Below, one piece after another: positions 55,318-63,861 of a stretch of 64,000 nucleotides of DNA. The notes beneath the pieces were generated by a model, which saw only the letters and a list, made by a program, of their open reading frames with translations, had not been told where the DNA came from and searched no databases. The first letter of the stretch is position 1. Every line of letters starts with the position of its first letter. The translations under genes and the position numbers were made by a program. This DNA comes from Anaeromyxobacter oryzae (lineage in GTDB: Bacteria > Myxococcota > Myxococcia > Myxococcales > Anaeromyxobacteraceae), in assembly GCF_023169945.1 (NCBI RefSeq), contig NZ_AP025591.1, positions 1,944,501 through 2,008,500 on the forward strand. Direction: 5' to 3'.

Positions 55318-55860
55318 ATGCGCCGCCACCCCGCCCCCGTCATCGCGCTCGCCGCGCTCGCCGCCCTGCTCGGCGCCGGGTGCGGCAGCTCGCGCTCGGA
55401 CGCGTGTCCCGGCGAGACGATCGGCGCGTTCGCGCTCTCGGGGACCCGCAACCTGGCGCCGGACCCCGAGGCTCCCGCCATCCCGGCCTGTCCCGCCGAG
55501 ACCGGCTACGGAGACGCGCCCATCAGCTTCTTCGGGACGCTCTCGTCGGATTCCGAGACGTCCGGCGCCGCCTTCTGCTCCGGGCGGCCCCTCGCGGCGA
55601 CGCTGTTCGGGCAGCGCTCGGGCGACGCCGTGGACGTCGAGGCGACGACGCGAGGCGCGGTGCTCGGCGGCTGCGGCCCGACCTGCTCGGCGGAGCTGAC
55701 GGTGATCCTCCGCGGGACCGTGCTCCGCGACGGCGGCGGCGTGGCGACGGGCTTCGCCGGGACCTACATCGAGCGGATGTCGCGACACGAGGGCGATTGC
55801 GGGGCGTGCCCGCTCCCCTGCGACGCGCGGTACGACGTGACCGGCGCGCTGGCGCCGTAG
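55318..55860 (+). CDS. Cysteine-rich lipoprotein
   Basis: This 180-aa protein has a signal peptide and lipobox LLGAGC (Cys ~22). The mature part has nine or more Cys (for example [40 protein letters not shown]), probably paired in disulfides, and a beta-rich pattern. I do not recognise the family. It starts 9 bases after the giant TPR stop and ends 14 bases before queC, so it may be transcribed with either. Secreted Cys-rich lipoproteins of this size are common in myxobacteria. Confidence 0.75.
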   Translation: MRRHPAPVIALAALAALLGAGCGSSRSDACPGETIGAFALSGTRNLAPDPEAPAIPACPAETGYGDAPISFFGTLSSDSETSGAAFCSGRPLAATLFGQRSGDAVDVEATTRGAVLGGCGPTCSAELTVILRGTVLRDGGGVATGFAGTYIERMSRHEGDCGACPLPCDARYDVTGALAP

Positions 55861-55874
55861 ACGGAGGACGACGG

Positions 55875-56573
55875 ATGGCCAGGGTGAAGCGCGCGGTGGT
55901 GCTCCTGTCGGGCGGGCTCGACTCGACGACCTGCCTCGCGGTCGCGCGCGCGGAGGGCTTCGAGGCGCACTGTCTGTCGGTCGACTACGGCCAGCGGCAC
56001 CGGCACGAGCTCGCCCGCGCGCGGCGCGTCGCGGCCGCGCTCGGGGCGGCCGCCCACCGCGTCGTGAAGGTGGATCTCTCCGCCTTCGGCGGCTCGGCCC
56101 TGACCGATGCGCGGATCGCCGTCCCGAAGGACCGGAGCGAGAAGCGCATGTCCCGCGACATCCCGGTGACCTACGTGCCGGCGCGGAACACCGTGATGCT
56201 CGCCCTCTCGCTCGCGCACGCGGAGACCATCGGCGCCGAGGACGTCTTCGTCGGCGTGAACGCGATCGACTACTCCGGGTACCCGGATTGCCGGCCGGCG
56301 TTCCTGCGCGCGTTCGAGAAGCTCGCGAAGGTCGCGACGAAGGCGGGCGTCGAGGGGCGGCCGCTGCGGATCCGCGCCCCTCTCCTGAAGCTCTCGAAGG
56401 CGGGGATCATCCGGCTCGGCTCGGCGCTGGGGGTCCCCTACCGGATGACGATGTCCTGCTACGACCCCGTCCGCGGACGCGCGTGCGGCCGGTGCGATGC
56501 GTGCCGGCTGCGCCGAAAGGGATTTGCCGAGGCGGGGGTGCCCGATCCAACTCTCTACGCGAAGCAGCCCTGA
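55875..56573 (+). CDS. queC: 7-cyano-7-deazaguanine synthase
   Basis: QueC (232 aa) converts 7-carboxy-7-deazaguanine to preQ0 using ATP and ammonia, in the queuosine pathway. It has the PP-loop [14 protein letters not shown] at ~9-22, [13 protein letters not shown] at ~34-46, [12 protein letters not shown] at ~97-108 and the [16 protein letters not shown] motif at ~124-139. The C-terminal zinc site with four Cys is [16 protein letters not shown] (~196-211). All motifs are intact. The ATG has GGAGG 7 bases upstream. No other queuosine gene is in the window. Confidence 0.96.
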   Translation: MARVKRAVVLLSGGLDSTTCLAVARAEGFEAHCLSVDYGQRHRHELARARRVAAALGAAAHRVVKVDLSAFGGSALTDARIAVPKDRSEKRMSRDIPVTYVPARNTVMLALSLAHAETIGAEDVFVGVNAIDYSGYPDCRPAFLRAFEKLAKVATKAGVEGRPLRIRAPLLKLSKAGIIRLGSALGVPYRMTMSCYDPVRGRACGRCDACRLRRKGFAEAGVPDPTLYAKQP

Positions 56574-56591
56574 ACCAGGAGCGCACATCGG

Positions 56592-56879
56592 ATGCCGCAG
56601 ATCACGAGGAAGTATCCCGGGAAGAAGGCCGCCGAGATCTACGAGAAGGTCGACGAGGTCATGGAGCGCATCGCCCAGAAGATGTCGCTCGACTACGAGA
56701 AGGATCTCGACGCGAAGACCGGGAAGGTCTCGAAGATGGGCGTCAGCGGCGCCTACGCGGTGAAGGACGAGCAGGTCACCATCGACCTCAAGTTCCCGAT
56801 GCTCGTGCCCGGCTCGATGCGCCAGAAGGTGCAGGAGGACATCGAGCGGAAGCTGGACGGGCTGTTCGGCCAGTCCTGA
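56592..56879 (+). CDS. Polyhydroxyalkanoic-acid-system family small protein
   Basis: This 95-aa protein matches the PHA_gran_rgn family (PF09650): ITRKYPGKKAAEIYEKVDEV at the start, a strand pair around GVSGAYAVKDEQVTIDLKFP and a final helix QKVQEDIERKLDGLF. Some members are linked to PHA granules, but most are of unknown role. No PHA synthase is nearby, although a 3-hydroxybutyrate dehydrogenase lies 4 kb away. It follows queC by 18 bases and is probably cotranscribed. Confidence 0.8.
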   Translation: MPQITRKYPGKKAAEIYEKVDEVMERIAQKMSLDYEKDLDAKTGKVSKMGVSGAYAVKDEQVTIDLKFPMLVPGSMRQKVQEDIERKLDGLFGQS

Positions 56880-56929
56880 GTGACTGGATCGCGACCCGGC
56901 AGGGCCTGGATCCGGGCAGCGAGGGCGGC

Positions 56930-57193
56930 CTAGTCCAGCGGCACCACGATGGCGCCCGCGCGCTCGTTCATCCGCTCGACCGCCGCGTAGATCGCCTGCA
57001 GGGGGGAATCTCCCGAGCCCGTCACGGACTTGAGAGCCGTCCGGCGCTTCTTCGCCGAGGGTCCCGCAACGATCCGGGCGCCCGCCCGCCCGTTCAGCGC
57101 GTCCGGCCATACCCGAACCTGCATCCCGGCGCGGTATAGCGCGAGCAAGACTCGCCCCATCTCTGCGGCGACGCGTTCGTCGGCGTAGGTCAT
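56930..57193 (-). CDS. Hypothetical small protein
   Basis: This 87-aa protein starts MTYADERVAAEMGRVLLALY and has a compact mixed fold ending in AIYAAVERMNERAGAIVVPLD. It is cytoplasmic, with basic residues in the middle (AKKRRTALK). Family not recognised. The ATG at 57193 is preferred because upstream in-frame codons give Arg/Ser/Cys-rich sequence. It is convergent with the gene ending at 56879. Confidence 0.5.
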   Translation of the reverse strand: MTYADERVAAEMGRVLLALYRAGMQVRVWPDALNGRAGARIVAGPSAKKRRTALKSVTGSGDSPLQAIYAAVERMNERAGAIVVPLD

Positions 57194-57426
57194 CTCTGAT
57201 TCCGTCGTGCGGTGCGACCGCTCGGATCGGCGTCGCGGCATGCACGCCATCCTCTCGCAGTTCCTCGAGAGCGCTCGCATCCTAGCCGGGGCGTCTGACT
57301 CCGCCAGTTTCCGTCCCGGCTGCTGCGCCCGCTCGCTCGCCCGGATCGCGTCCGGCCAGGCAGGCCGAGCGATCGCTCTCGCGGGCACCACCCGGCCAGG
57401 GGCCAGCGCGAGCCCTCCCCTTGCGG

Positions 57427-57454
57427 CCTCCGAAACCCCGACTAGGTTTGGAGG
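57427..57454 (+). promoter_or_regulatory. Hairpin covering the ribosome site of the SPW-like gene
   Basis: CCTCC-G-AAACC (57427-57437) can pair with GGTTTGGAGG (57445-57454), with one bulged G and a 7-base loop. The pairing hides the GGAGG Shine-Dalgarno that precedes the ATG at 57458. Confidence 0.5.
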
Positions 57455-57457
57455 TGC

Positions 57458-57796
57458 ATGTACGCGCGCTGGGGGAGCTTCGCGGTCGGGCTGGGGCTCG
57501 TCCTCGCCCCGCTGGTGCTCGGCTACGGCGCCGTGGAGCCGATCCTCCACCACGTCGCGGTCGGGCTCCTCGTGTGCATCGCGACGCTCGCCGCGCTCGA
57601 GTGGCCGCCGGCGCGGTTCGCGCTCGCCCTGCCTGCGCTGTGGCTCGTGTGGAGCGCGCGGTCGACCAGCGATCGTTCCGCGGCCGTGGTCGAGATCGCG
57701 AGCGGCGTGCTCCTCGTCGTGCTCGCGCTGTTCCCGAGCGCGCGGTTCGACCGCGCCGCCGCCGAGCGCGAGCATCGGGCCGGTGCGCGGGCCTGA
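57458..57796 (+). CDS. SPW-repeat-like small membrane protein
   Basis: This 112-aa protein has four membrane helices (~5-22, 28-46, 50-65, 75-92), starting RWGSFAVGLGLVLAPLVLGY. The layout fits SPW-repeat proteins, which are small four-helix membrane proteins of unknown role. The GGAGG lies 3 bases before the ATG and within a hairpin. The last ~20 residues are charged. It is followed 35 bases later by a dipeptidase gene. Confidence 0.65.
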   Translation: MYARWGSFAVGLGLVLAPLVLGYGAVEPILHHVAVGLLVCIATLAALEWPPARFALALPALWLVWSARSTSDRSAAVVEIASGVLLVVLALFPSARFDRAAAEREHRAGARA

Positions 57797-57831
57797 TCGC
57801 CTCGCGGATCCCGGTCGCGTATGATCGACGC

Positions 57832-58470
57832 GTGACCGCGCTCGCCGCGCTCCTGCCACTGCTCGTCACCGCCGCCCCGACCGCGCGCGGCGCCGCGCTC
57901 GTGGACGTCTCGGCGCTGGTGCCGGACGCGGTCGTCGATCTCCGGTACGCGACGGCGGCGAACTTCCTGGGCCGCGCGGTCTATCCGCCGGACGCGCGCT
58001 GCCTGGTCCGGGCCGACGTCGCCGCGCGGCTCGCGCGCGCCGCGGAGCGCCTGCGCACGCGCGACCTTCGACTCCGGCTGTACGACTGTTACCGGCCGCT
58101 CGCCGTCCAGCGGGAGATGTGGCGACTCGTTCCGCGTCGGGGCTGGGTCGCGGATCCGCGCCACGGCTCGAACCACAACCGCGCGGCGGCCGTCGACGTC
58201 GGACTCTCCACCGCGGACGGCCGCGAGGCCGAGCTGCCGACCGCGTTCGACGCTTTCGAGCCGCGCGCTCGCGCCGACGCGGCGGCCGGGATCCCCAGCG
58301 TCGCACGCGTGAACCGTGACCTGCTTCGCGCCGCGATGGAGGCGGAGGGGTTCCGCGTGAACCGCGCGGAGTGGTGGCACTTCGACGCACCGGAGGCGCG
58401 CGGCGCGCCCATCCTGGACGTGCCGCTCGCGCCCGCCGCCCTCGCGGGGAGCCCGCCGCCGCGCCCGTGA
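57832..58470 (+). CDS. D-alanyl-D-alanine dipeptidase (M15D, VanX/DdpX type)
   Basis: This 212-aa secreted enzyme has a signal peptide (VTALAALLPLLVTAAPTARG). The M15D fold shows VVDLRYATAANFLGRAVY at ~40-57, LRLYDCYRPLAVQREMW at ~82-98, the zinc-site His and Asp in SNHNRAAAVDVGL near 121-133, and the catalytic Glu and third zinc His in EWWHFD near 183-188. It hydrolyses D-Ala-D-Ala in the periplasm, for peptidoglycan recycling; as a secreted form it is not a VanX resistance enzyme by itself. No vanH or vanA homologue is nearby. GTG start; its stop overlaps the next gene (GTGA). Confidence 0.9.
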   Translation: MTALAALLPLLVTAAPTARGAALVDVSALVPDAVVDLRYATAANFLGRAVYPPDARCLVRADVAARLARAAERLRTRDLRLRLYDCYRPLAVQREMWRLVPRRGWVADPRHGSNHNRAAAVDVGLSTADGREAELPTAFDAFEPRARADAAAGIPSVARVNRDLLRAAMEAEGFRVNRAEWWHFDAPEARGAPILDVPLAPAALAGSPPPRP

Positions 58471-60317
58471 CCAGGCTCGACCCGCTCGATCGCGCGCTCG
58501 CCGCGCTCGCCCCGCTCCCGCCGGCGGCGCAGCTCGCCGAGGCGGCGCGCTGGCTCGCGGGCGGTGCGAGCCCGGCGCTCGCTCACGTCCGTCGCGGGTC
58601 CGAGCGCGCGCCCGCGGCGGACGCGGTCGACGGCGCGCTGCTCGAGGCGATCTGCGCGCGCGCCCTCTCCGGCGCGCGCGGCGCCGTGTTCACGCCCGCG
58701 GCGGAGGCCCGGATCCTCGCCGCGTTCGGCCTCGCCCACGCGGCGTCCGTCCGCGGCGGACCGCCCGCGGCGGAGGCGCTCGCCGCGCTGCTCGCGGGCG
58801 TACGCCTCCCCGCCCTCGCACGGGCCCTCGACGGCATCGCGGTGCTCGACCCCGCCTGCGGCGGCGGCGCGCTCCTCGCCGCTGCGGGGCGACTCGCGTC
58901 GCCGCAACGCGCGCGGCTCCGGGTGGACGGCATCGACGTCGCGCCGCTCGCTGCCGACGCCGCCCGCACCCGCCTCGCGCTCCTCGGGTTGGAGGCGACG
59001 ATCGTCTGCGCCGACGCGCTTCGCACGGAGTGGCCGGCGGCCGACCTCGTGCTCGCGAACCCGCCGTTCCTGCGACACGAGGCGGTCCCGCCGGACGAGA
59101 AGGCCGCCGCAGCGGCCGCGAGCGGCCTCTCGCGTCAGGCGGACCTCTCGGCGCACTTCGCGGCCCTCGCGCTCCGCCGCGCGCCGGTCGCGGCGCTGGT
59201 CTGGCCGCGCGCGCTCGACGTGTCGCGGTCCGCGGCGCCGGTGCTCGCCGATGCGCGCGCCCGGGGCGGCTTCGTCCTGCGGCTCCGATCCCGTTCGGCC
59301 GGGAGCTTCGCCGCGTCCGTCGACACGGCGCTCGCGGTCTGGGCCGAGGGGGCGCGCGACGCGGCGGCGGTGGAGGCGTCGGCCCCGCTGTCGGACCTCG
59401 CGGACGCGGAGCTGGCGGCGCTCGCCCGCGGCGCGGGCGGGCCGCGGATCCGGCGGAGCACGCGGGCGGCGGCGGCACCCCGCGGCGCGGTCACCGTCGC
59501 GGACGTCTGCGCGGTCCGCTTCGGGACGAAGAGCGGATGCAACGCGTTCTTCCACCTCGCGCCCACGGGGGGCGGACGCTTCGCCTCGGCCCTCGCCGGC
59601 GACGTCGCCCTCGGGCCGACCGACGTCGTCCCGCTGCTCGCGAGCCTCAAGGAGGCGCGCGCGCCCGAGGACGCGGCGCCGGCCCGGGTGCTGTTCCGCC
59701 CGGCGCGCGAGAGCGCGACGGCGATCCGGTACGTCGCGATGGGCGAGGCGCTCGGGGTCCACCGCCGGCCGACGTGCGCGGGACGCGCACCCTGGTGGCG
59801 CCTCGCGCCCGGCCGCGGACCGGCGCCGGTGCTCTACCCCGCGAAGCTCGGCGCGCGCGCGTTCGCGTTCCTGAACGAGGCGGGACTCTGGGAGGACAAG
59901 AAGTGGCACGCGCTCTTCCCGGCCGGCGCGGTGCCCGCATGGCAGCTCGCGGTCGTGCTCTCCGCGACGCCCGTCCGGCTCGCGATCGACGAGGGCGCAC
60001 GGCAGCTCACCGGAGCGCAGGCGATCGCGGACGTGGACTGCCGCGTCCTGGCAGCGGCACCCTTCCCCCGGCCCGCCGCGCTCGCCGCCGTCGCGGCGCC
60101 GCTCACCGCGCTGAGGGCGGCGCTCGCGCGCGACCCGGTCACGACCGATCTCCGGGCGATGCTCGCCCGGCCAGCGCAGCGAGAGCTCGATCTCGTCGTG
60201 GGGAGGGCGCTCGGATTCACCGCGAGCGACGTCGAGCGCGGCCGCCGGACCCTCGTCGCGCGCGTGGAGGCGCGGCTCGAGCACGCGGCGGCGATCCGCG
60301 AGAAGCTCGCGGGGTAG
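58467..60317 (+). CDS. N6-adenine-specific DNA methyltransferase, orphan
   Basis: This 616-aa protein has methyltransferase motif I LDPACGGGALLAAAGRL near 130-146, an acidic loop VDGIDVAPLAADAAR and the catalytic motif IV NPPF in VLANPPFLRHEAVP near 196. The C-terminal half (VCAVRFGTKSGCNAFFHLAP, then WEDKKWHALFP, then QLTGAQAIADVDCRVLA) resembles the target-recognition part of Eco57I/TaqI-type enzymes. No restriction nuclease domain or gene is adjacent. It is coupled by GTGA to the dipeptidase gene. The motifs predict adenine methylation in DNA, but an inactive or RNA-modifying role cannot be excluded. Confidence 0.78.
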   Translation: MTRLDPLDRALAALAPLPPAAQLAEAARWLAGGASPALAHVRRGSERAPAADAVDGALLEAICARALSGARGAVFTPAAEARILAAFGLAHAASVRGGPPAAEALAALLAGVRLPALARALDGIAVLDPACGGGALLAAAGRLASPQRARLRVDGIDVAPLAADAARTRLALLGLEATIVCADALRTEWPAADLVLANPPFLRHEAVPPDEKAAAAAASGLSRQADLSAHFAALALRRAPVAALVWPRALDVSRSAAPVLADARARGGFVLRLRSRSAGSFAASVDTALAVWAEGARDAAAVEASAPLSDLADAELAALARGAGGPRIRRSTRAAAAPRGAVTVADVCAVRFGTKSGCNAFFHLAPTGGGRFASALAGDVALGPTDVVPLLASLKEARAPEDAAPARVLFRPARESATAIRYVAMGEALGVHRRPTCAGRAPWWRLAPGRGPAPVLYPAKLGARAFAFLNEAGLWEDKKWHALFPAGAVPAWQLAVVLSATPVRLAIDEGARQLTGAQAIADVDCRVLAAAPFPRPAALAAVAAPLTALRAALARDPVTTDLRAMLARPAQRELDLVVGRALGFTASDVERGRRTLVARVEARLEHAAAIREKLAG

Positions 60318-60477
60318 TCGGGGGCATCCGAGCTTCCCCCCGATCCACGCGGCTCCTCCGGGGTGCCGGCCGGTCGCTCGCACGCCCCCTCGCCGGCTGG
60401 GGCCACCCTCACTGGGAGCGAAGGGTCGCCGAACCGGCGTGGCTGGCCAGGGTCTCCCGCGGTTAGATGGAGACGAC

Positions 60478-61107
60478 ATGAAGATCGGGATCATCGGCGC
60501 GGGGCACATCGGCGGCACGGCGGCGCGGCTCTTCGTCGAAGCTGGGCATGAGGTCTCGGTGAGCAACTCACGGGGCCCGGACTCGCTGCGCGATCTCGCG
60601 GCCGCACTCGGGTCGAAGGCGCACGCCGCCACCGTGGATGACGCGGCGGCTTTCGGGGAGGTGATCCTGCTCGCGACGCCCTGGAGGAAGCCCGAGGCGC
60701 TCCCGTCGCCGGCGCGCGTCGCGGGGAAGGTCGTCATCGACGCGATGAACCCGTACACGGCGACGGGTGGCCTCCAGGACCTTGGCACATCGACGTCGAG
60801 CGAGGAGACCGCGAAACGACTCCCCGGTGCCCGTCTCGTGAAGGCGTTCAATACCATCTACTTCGAGCACCTCGCGACACGCGGGCGGCGCGACCTCCCC
60901 GTCGAGGAGCGCCACGCGATCTTCGTCGCCGGGGACGACGCCGCCGCGAAGCGGGTGGTCGAGACGCTCATCGAGCAGATCGGGTTCGCCCCGGTGGACA
61001 CGGGCTCGCTCCGGGAGGGCGGGCAGCGACAGCAGCCGGGTACGGCCATCTACAATCGTCCCATGACTGGCGCGGAGGCCCGCGCAGCGCTCGCGCGCGG
61101 CGGTTGA
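60478..61107 (+). CDS. NADPH-dependent F420 reductase-like oxidoreductase
   Basis: This 209-aa protein has an N-terminal Rossmann fold with GIIGAGHIGGTAARLF (residues 4-19) and SNSRGP (33-38), which suits NADP(H). Then come VILLATPW, DAMNPYTATGG and VKAFNTIYFEHLA, all typical of the NADP-F420 oxidoreductase/DUF-type reductases (COG2085). The C-terminal part RVVETLIEQIGFAPVDTGSL is conserved in the family. Many bacterial members lack F420 and use other acceptors. The ATG at 60478 has GGAG 9 bases upstream. It stands alone, convergent with bdhA. Confidence 0.85.
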   Translation: MKIGIIGAGHIGGTAARLFVEAGHEVSVSNSRGPDSLRDLAAALGSKAHAATVDDAAAFGEVILLATPWRKPEALPSPARVAGKVVIDAMNPYTATGGLQDLGTSTSSEETAKRLPGARLVKAFNTIYFEHLATRGRRDLPVEERHAIFVAGDDAAAKRVVETLIEQIGFAPVDTGSLREGGQRQQPGTAIYNRPMTGAEARAALARGG

Positions 61108-61131
61108 CGTCGGGCGCGAGCCGGCGCGGAG

Positions 61132-61905
61132 CTACTGCGCGGTGTACCCGCCGTCGATCACGGCGGCCTGCCCAGTGATCCCGCCGGCTTGCTCGCCGAC
61201 GAGGAAGAGCGCGTACTGCGCGATCTCGTCGACCGACAGCAACCGCCGCATCGGCACGAGGGGATAGATGACGTCCTCGAGCACCCGCTCGATCGGCACG
61301 CCGCGCGTGCGGGACAGGTCCCCGAGCTGGTTGCGGACGAGCGGCGTGTCCACGTACCCGGGGCAGAGCGCGTTCACGGTGATGCCGTGCGGCGCGCCCT
61401 CGAGCGCGGCGACCTTGGTCAGCCCGATGAGCCCGTGCTTCGCGCTGTTGTAGGCGGCCTTCCCGGCGAAGCCCACGAGGCCGTTGATCGACGCCATGTT
61501 CAGGATCCGGCCGTAGCGCTGCCGCTTCATCGCCGGGAACACGTGCTTCGTCGCGACGAACGGCGCGACCAGCATCACCTTGACCAGGAGCTCGAACCGC
61601 TCCGTCGGGAACTCCTCGATGGGCGCGACGTGCTGCAGCCCCGCGTTGTTCACGAGGACGTCGAGACGCCCGAACGCCGCCGTCGCGCGGTCGAGCGCAC
61701 CCGTGAGCTCCGCCTCGCGGGTCACGTCGCAGGCGAGGCCGACCGCTCGGTCGCCGAGCGCCGCCGCCGCTCGCTCGGCCGCCGCGCCGTCCTTGTCCGC
61801 GATCGCGACCTGCGCGCCCTCGCGGGCGAGCACCTCCGCGATCCGGAGCCCGATCCCGCCGCCGCCGCCCGTCACGAACGCGGCGCGTCCCGTGAGCAGT
61901 CCCAT
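61132..61905 (-). CDS. bdhA: 3-hydroxybutyrate dehydrogenase
   Basis: This 257-aa short-chain dehydrogenase has the NAD motif VTGGGGGIGLRIAEVL, the NNAG motif VLVNNAGLQHVAPIEEFP, catalytic Ser in NMASINGLVGF, and Y-x-x-x-K in AAYNSAKHGL. The signatures LQHVxPIEEFP and VLCxGYVxTPLVxxQ-like CPGYVDTPLVRNQ fit bacterial BdhA, which interconverts 3-hydroxybutyrate and acetoacetate with NAD. It is the last gene of the leftward liv operon, 25 bases after livM, which suggests use with branched-chain amino-acid or ketone catabolism. Confidence 0.9.
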   Translation of the reverse strand: MGLLTGRAAFVTGGGGGIGLRIAEVLAREGAQVAIADKDGAAAERAAAALGDRAVGLACDVTREAELTGALDRATAAFGRLDVLVNNAGLQHVAPIEEFPTERFELLVKVMLVAPFVATKHVFPAMKRQRYGRILNMASINGLVGFAGKAAYNSAKHGLIGLTKVAALEGAPHGITVNALCPGYVDTPLVRNQLGDLSRTRGVPIERVLEDVIYPLVPMRRLLSVDEIAQYALFLVGEQAGGITGQAAVIDGGYTAQ

Positions 61906-61930
61906 GCCGTCGCTCCCTCCTCCGGCTCTT

Positions 61931-62941
61931 CTAGAAGGACCGCTTCACGAGCGCCCGCACCTCGCCGACGATGCCGCGCCGGAACGCGAGCACCGAGGCG
62001 ACGAACACCGCGCCGGTGATGACCGCCACCCAGGAGCCGAAGCTCGCGAGCTTGTACTCGAGGGAGGCGACGAGGAGCGCCCCGACCGACGGCCCCATCA
62101 CCGTCCCGAGCCCGCCGAGGAGCGTCATGAGGACGACCGATCCCGAGGTGTGCCAGTGCAGGTCCGGGAGCGCGGCGAACTGGTTCACGATGGCGCGGAG
62201 CGAGCCCGCGAGCCCGGAGAGCGCGGCCGAGAGGACGAACGCGAGGAGCTTGAAGCGGGCGACGTCGTAGCCGAGCGACACCGCCCGCGGCTCGTTCTCG
62301 CGGATCGCGCGGAGCACGTGGCCGAACGGCGAGTCGATGGTCCGGTGGATGAGCCAGAAGCCGCCGAGGAACACCGCGTAGGTGAAGTAGTACATCGAGA
62401 AGGAGTGGCCGAGGTCGACGACGCCGAGGAGCCGCCCGCGCGGGATGCCCTGGAAGCCGTCCTCCCCGCCCGTCCACGGCAGCTGCACCGCGAGGAAGTA
62501 CACGAGCTGCGCGAAGCCGAGGGTGATCATCGCGAAGTAGATGCCGGAGCGGCGGATCGCGAGGAGGCCGAAGACCAGGCCCATCAGCGTCGCGACGGCG
62601 GTGCCGGCGAGCAGGCCGGCCTCCGTCGGGAGCCCGAGGTCGCGCGTGACGACGCCGGCGGCGTACGCCGCGGCGCCGAGGAACGCCGCGTGCCCGAACG
62701 AGAGCAGGCCCGCGTACCCGAGGAGCAGGTTGAATGCGCTCGCGAACAGCGCGAGGCAGAGCACGTTCATCGCGAAGTCCGGGTAGACCACGTACGGCGC
62801 GACGAGGCCGAGCACCACCATGAGCGCGTACGCCCAGAAGATCCGGCGGCGCCAGAGCGGCTCCGTAGTGGCGCTGGGCGTCGCCCCGGATCGCGCGCCG
62901 CCTGCCGGATCCGCGCGGGGCGCGGCGGGATCGCGGCTCAC
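61931..62941 (-). CDS. livM: Branched-chain amino-acid ABC transporter permease LivM
   Basis: This 336-aa inner-membrane protein has about nine membrane segments. Family motifs are LLLGYAGLLSFGHAAFLGAA near 75, YFAMITLGFAQLVYFLA near 130, RAIRENEPRAVSLGYDVARF near 215, and GGLGTVMGPSVGALLV near 285. The N-terminal ~28 residues are Pro/Ala-rich and not conserved. Start is GTG at 62941, overlapping the livH stop (GTGA). No liv ATPase genes (livG, livF) lie between livM and bdhA, so those are encoded elsewhere or upstream. Confidence 0.94.
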   Translation of the reverse strand: MSRDPAAPRADPAGGARSGATPSATTEPLWRRRIFWAYALMVVLGLVAPYVVYPDFAMNVLCLALFASAFNLLLGYAGLLSFGHAAFLGAAAYAAGVVTRDLGLPTEAGLLAGTAVATLMGLVFGLLAIRRSGIYFAMITLGFAQLVYFLAVQLPWTGGEDGFQGIPRGRLLGVVDLGHSFSMYYFTYAVFLGGFWLIHRTIDSPFGHVLRAIRENEPRAVSLGYDVARFKLLAFVLSAALSGLAGSLRAIVNQFAALPDLHWHTSGSVVLMTLLGGLGTVMGPSVGALLVASLEYKLASFGSWVAVITGAVFVASVLAFRRGIVGEVRALVKRSF

Positions 62942-63804
62942 CGCTCCCTCCCGAACAGCCCGGCGGGCCGCACGAGCAGCACCAGCGCCATCACGAGGAA
63001 GACCACCGCCGACGCGGCCTGTGGCCAGAAGAACTTCGTGAGCCCCTCCACGAGGCCGAGGCCGAGCCCGGTGACGATCGACCCGACGATCGAGCCCATC
63101 CCGCCGATCACCACCACCGCGAAGACCACGATCACGATCGAGGAGCCCATCATGGGCGTCACCTGGTAGATGGGCGCCGCCATCACCCCGGCGAACGCCG
63201 CGAGCGCCGCGCCGTAGCCGTACGTGATCGTGAACATGAGCGGGACGTTGACGCCGAACGCCTGGAGCAGGTGCGGGTTCTCGGTGCCGGCGCGGAGGTA
63301 CGCGCCGAGCCGGGTCCGCTCGATGACGAACCAGCTCGCGAAGCACACCGCGACGGAGACGAGCACGACCCAGGCGCGGTAGAGCGGCAGGTACATGAAC
63401 GAGAGCCGGACGCCGCCGCGCAGTGCCTCCGGGACCGGATACGAGTTCCCCGAGATCCCGTAGGCGTTCTGGAAGACGCCCTCGGCCACGAGCGCGAGCC
63501 CGAAGGTGAGGAGGAGGCCGTACAGGTTGTCGAGCCCGTACAGCCTCCGGAGCATCGTCCGCTCCACCCCGATCGCGAGCGCGCCCACCACGAGCGGCAC
63601 CGCGATCAGCGCGACCCAGTAGCTCACGCCGAACCGGGTGAGGCCGATCCACGCGAGGAACGCGCCGAGCATGTAGAGCGCGCCGTGCGCGAAGTTCACC
63701 ACGTTCAGGAGGCCGAAGATGATGGCCAGCCCGAGCGAGAGGAGCGCGTAGAACGACCCGTTGATGAGGCCGAGGAGCAGCTGCCCGAACAGTGCCTGGG
63801 TCAT
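62938..63804 (-). CDS. livH: Branched-chain amino-acid ABC transporter permease LivH
   Basis: This 288-aa inner-membrane protein has about eight membrane segments. Motifs are LLGLINGSFYALLSLGLAII near 10-29, FGLLNVVNFAHGALYMLGAF near 30-49, LGAYLRAGTENPHLLQAFGV near 190 and VVIGGMGSIVGSIVTGLGLG near 245. A GTG at 63816 four codons upstream is an alternative start; neither has a clear ribosome site. It lies between the substrate-binding protein gene and livM. Confidence 0.94.
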   Translation of the reverse strand: MTQALFGQLLLGLINGSFYALLSLGLAIIFGLLNVVNFAHGALYMLGAFLAWIGLTRFGVSYWVALIAVPLVVGALAIGVERTMLRRLYGLDNLYGLLLTFGLALVAEGVFQNAYGISGNSYPVPEALRGGVRLSFMYLPLYRAWVVLVSVAVCFASWFVIERTRLGAYLRAGTENPHLLQAFGVNVPLMFTITYGYGAALAAFAGVMAAPIYQVTPMMGSSIVIVVFAVVVIGGMGSIVGSIVTGLGLGLVEGLTKFFWPQAASAVVFLVMALVLLVRPAGLFGRER

Positions 63805-63861
63805 TGGGTCACGCACGGTGACGGACCGGGCCGCACGACCGCCGCGCGGCCCGGCGCGCCC

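Noticed and set aside
56592..56879. PHA synthesis cluster
   Set aside because: Only one small PHA-type protein is present here; no synthase, phasin or reductase is adjacent, and bdhA belongs to another operon.
57832..58470. Vancomycin resistance cluster
   Set aside because: The dipeptidase has a signal peptide and stands without vanH, vanA, vanR or vanS homologues.
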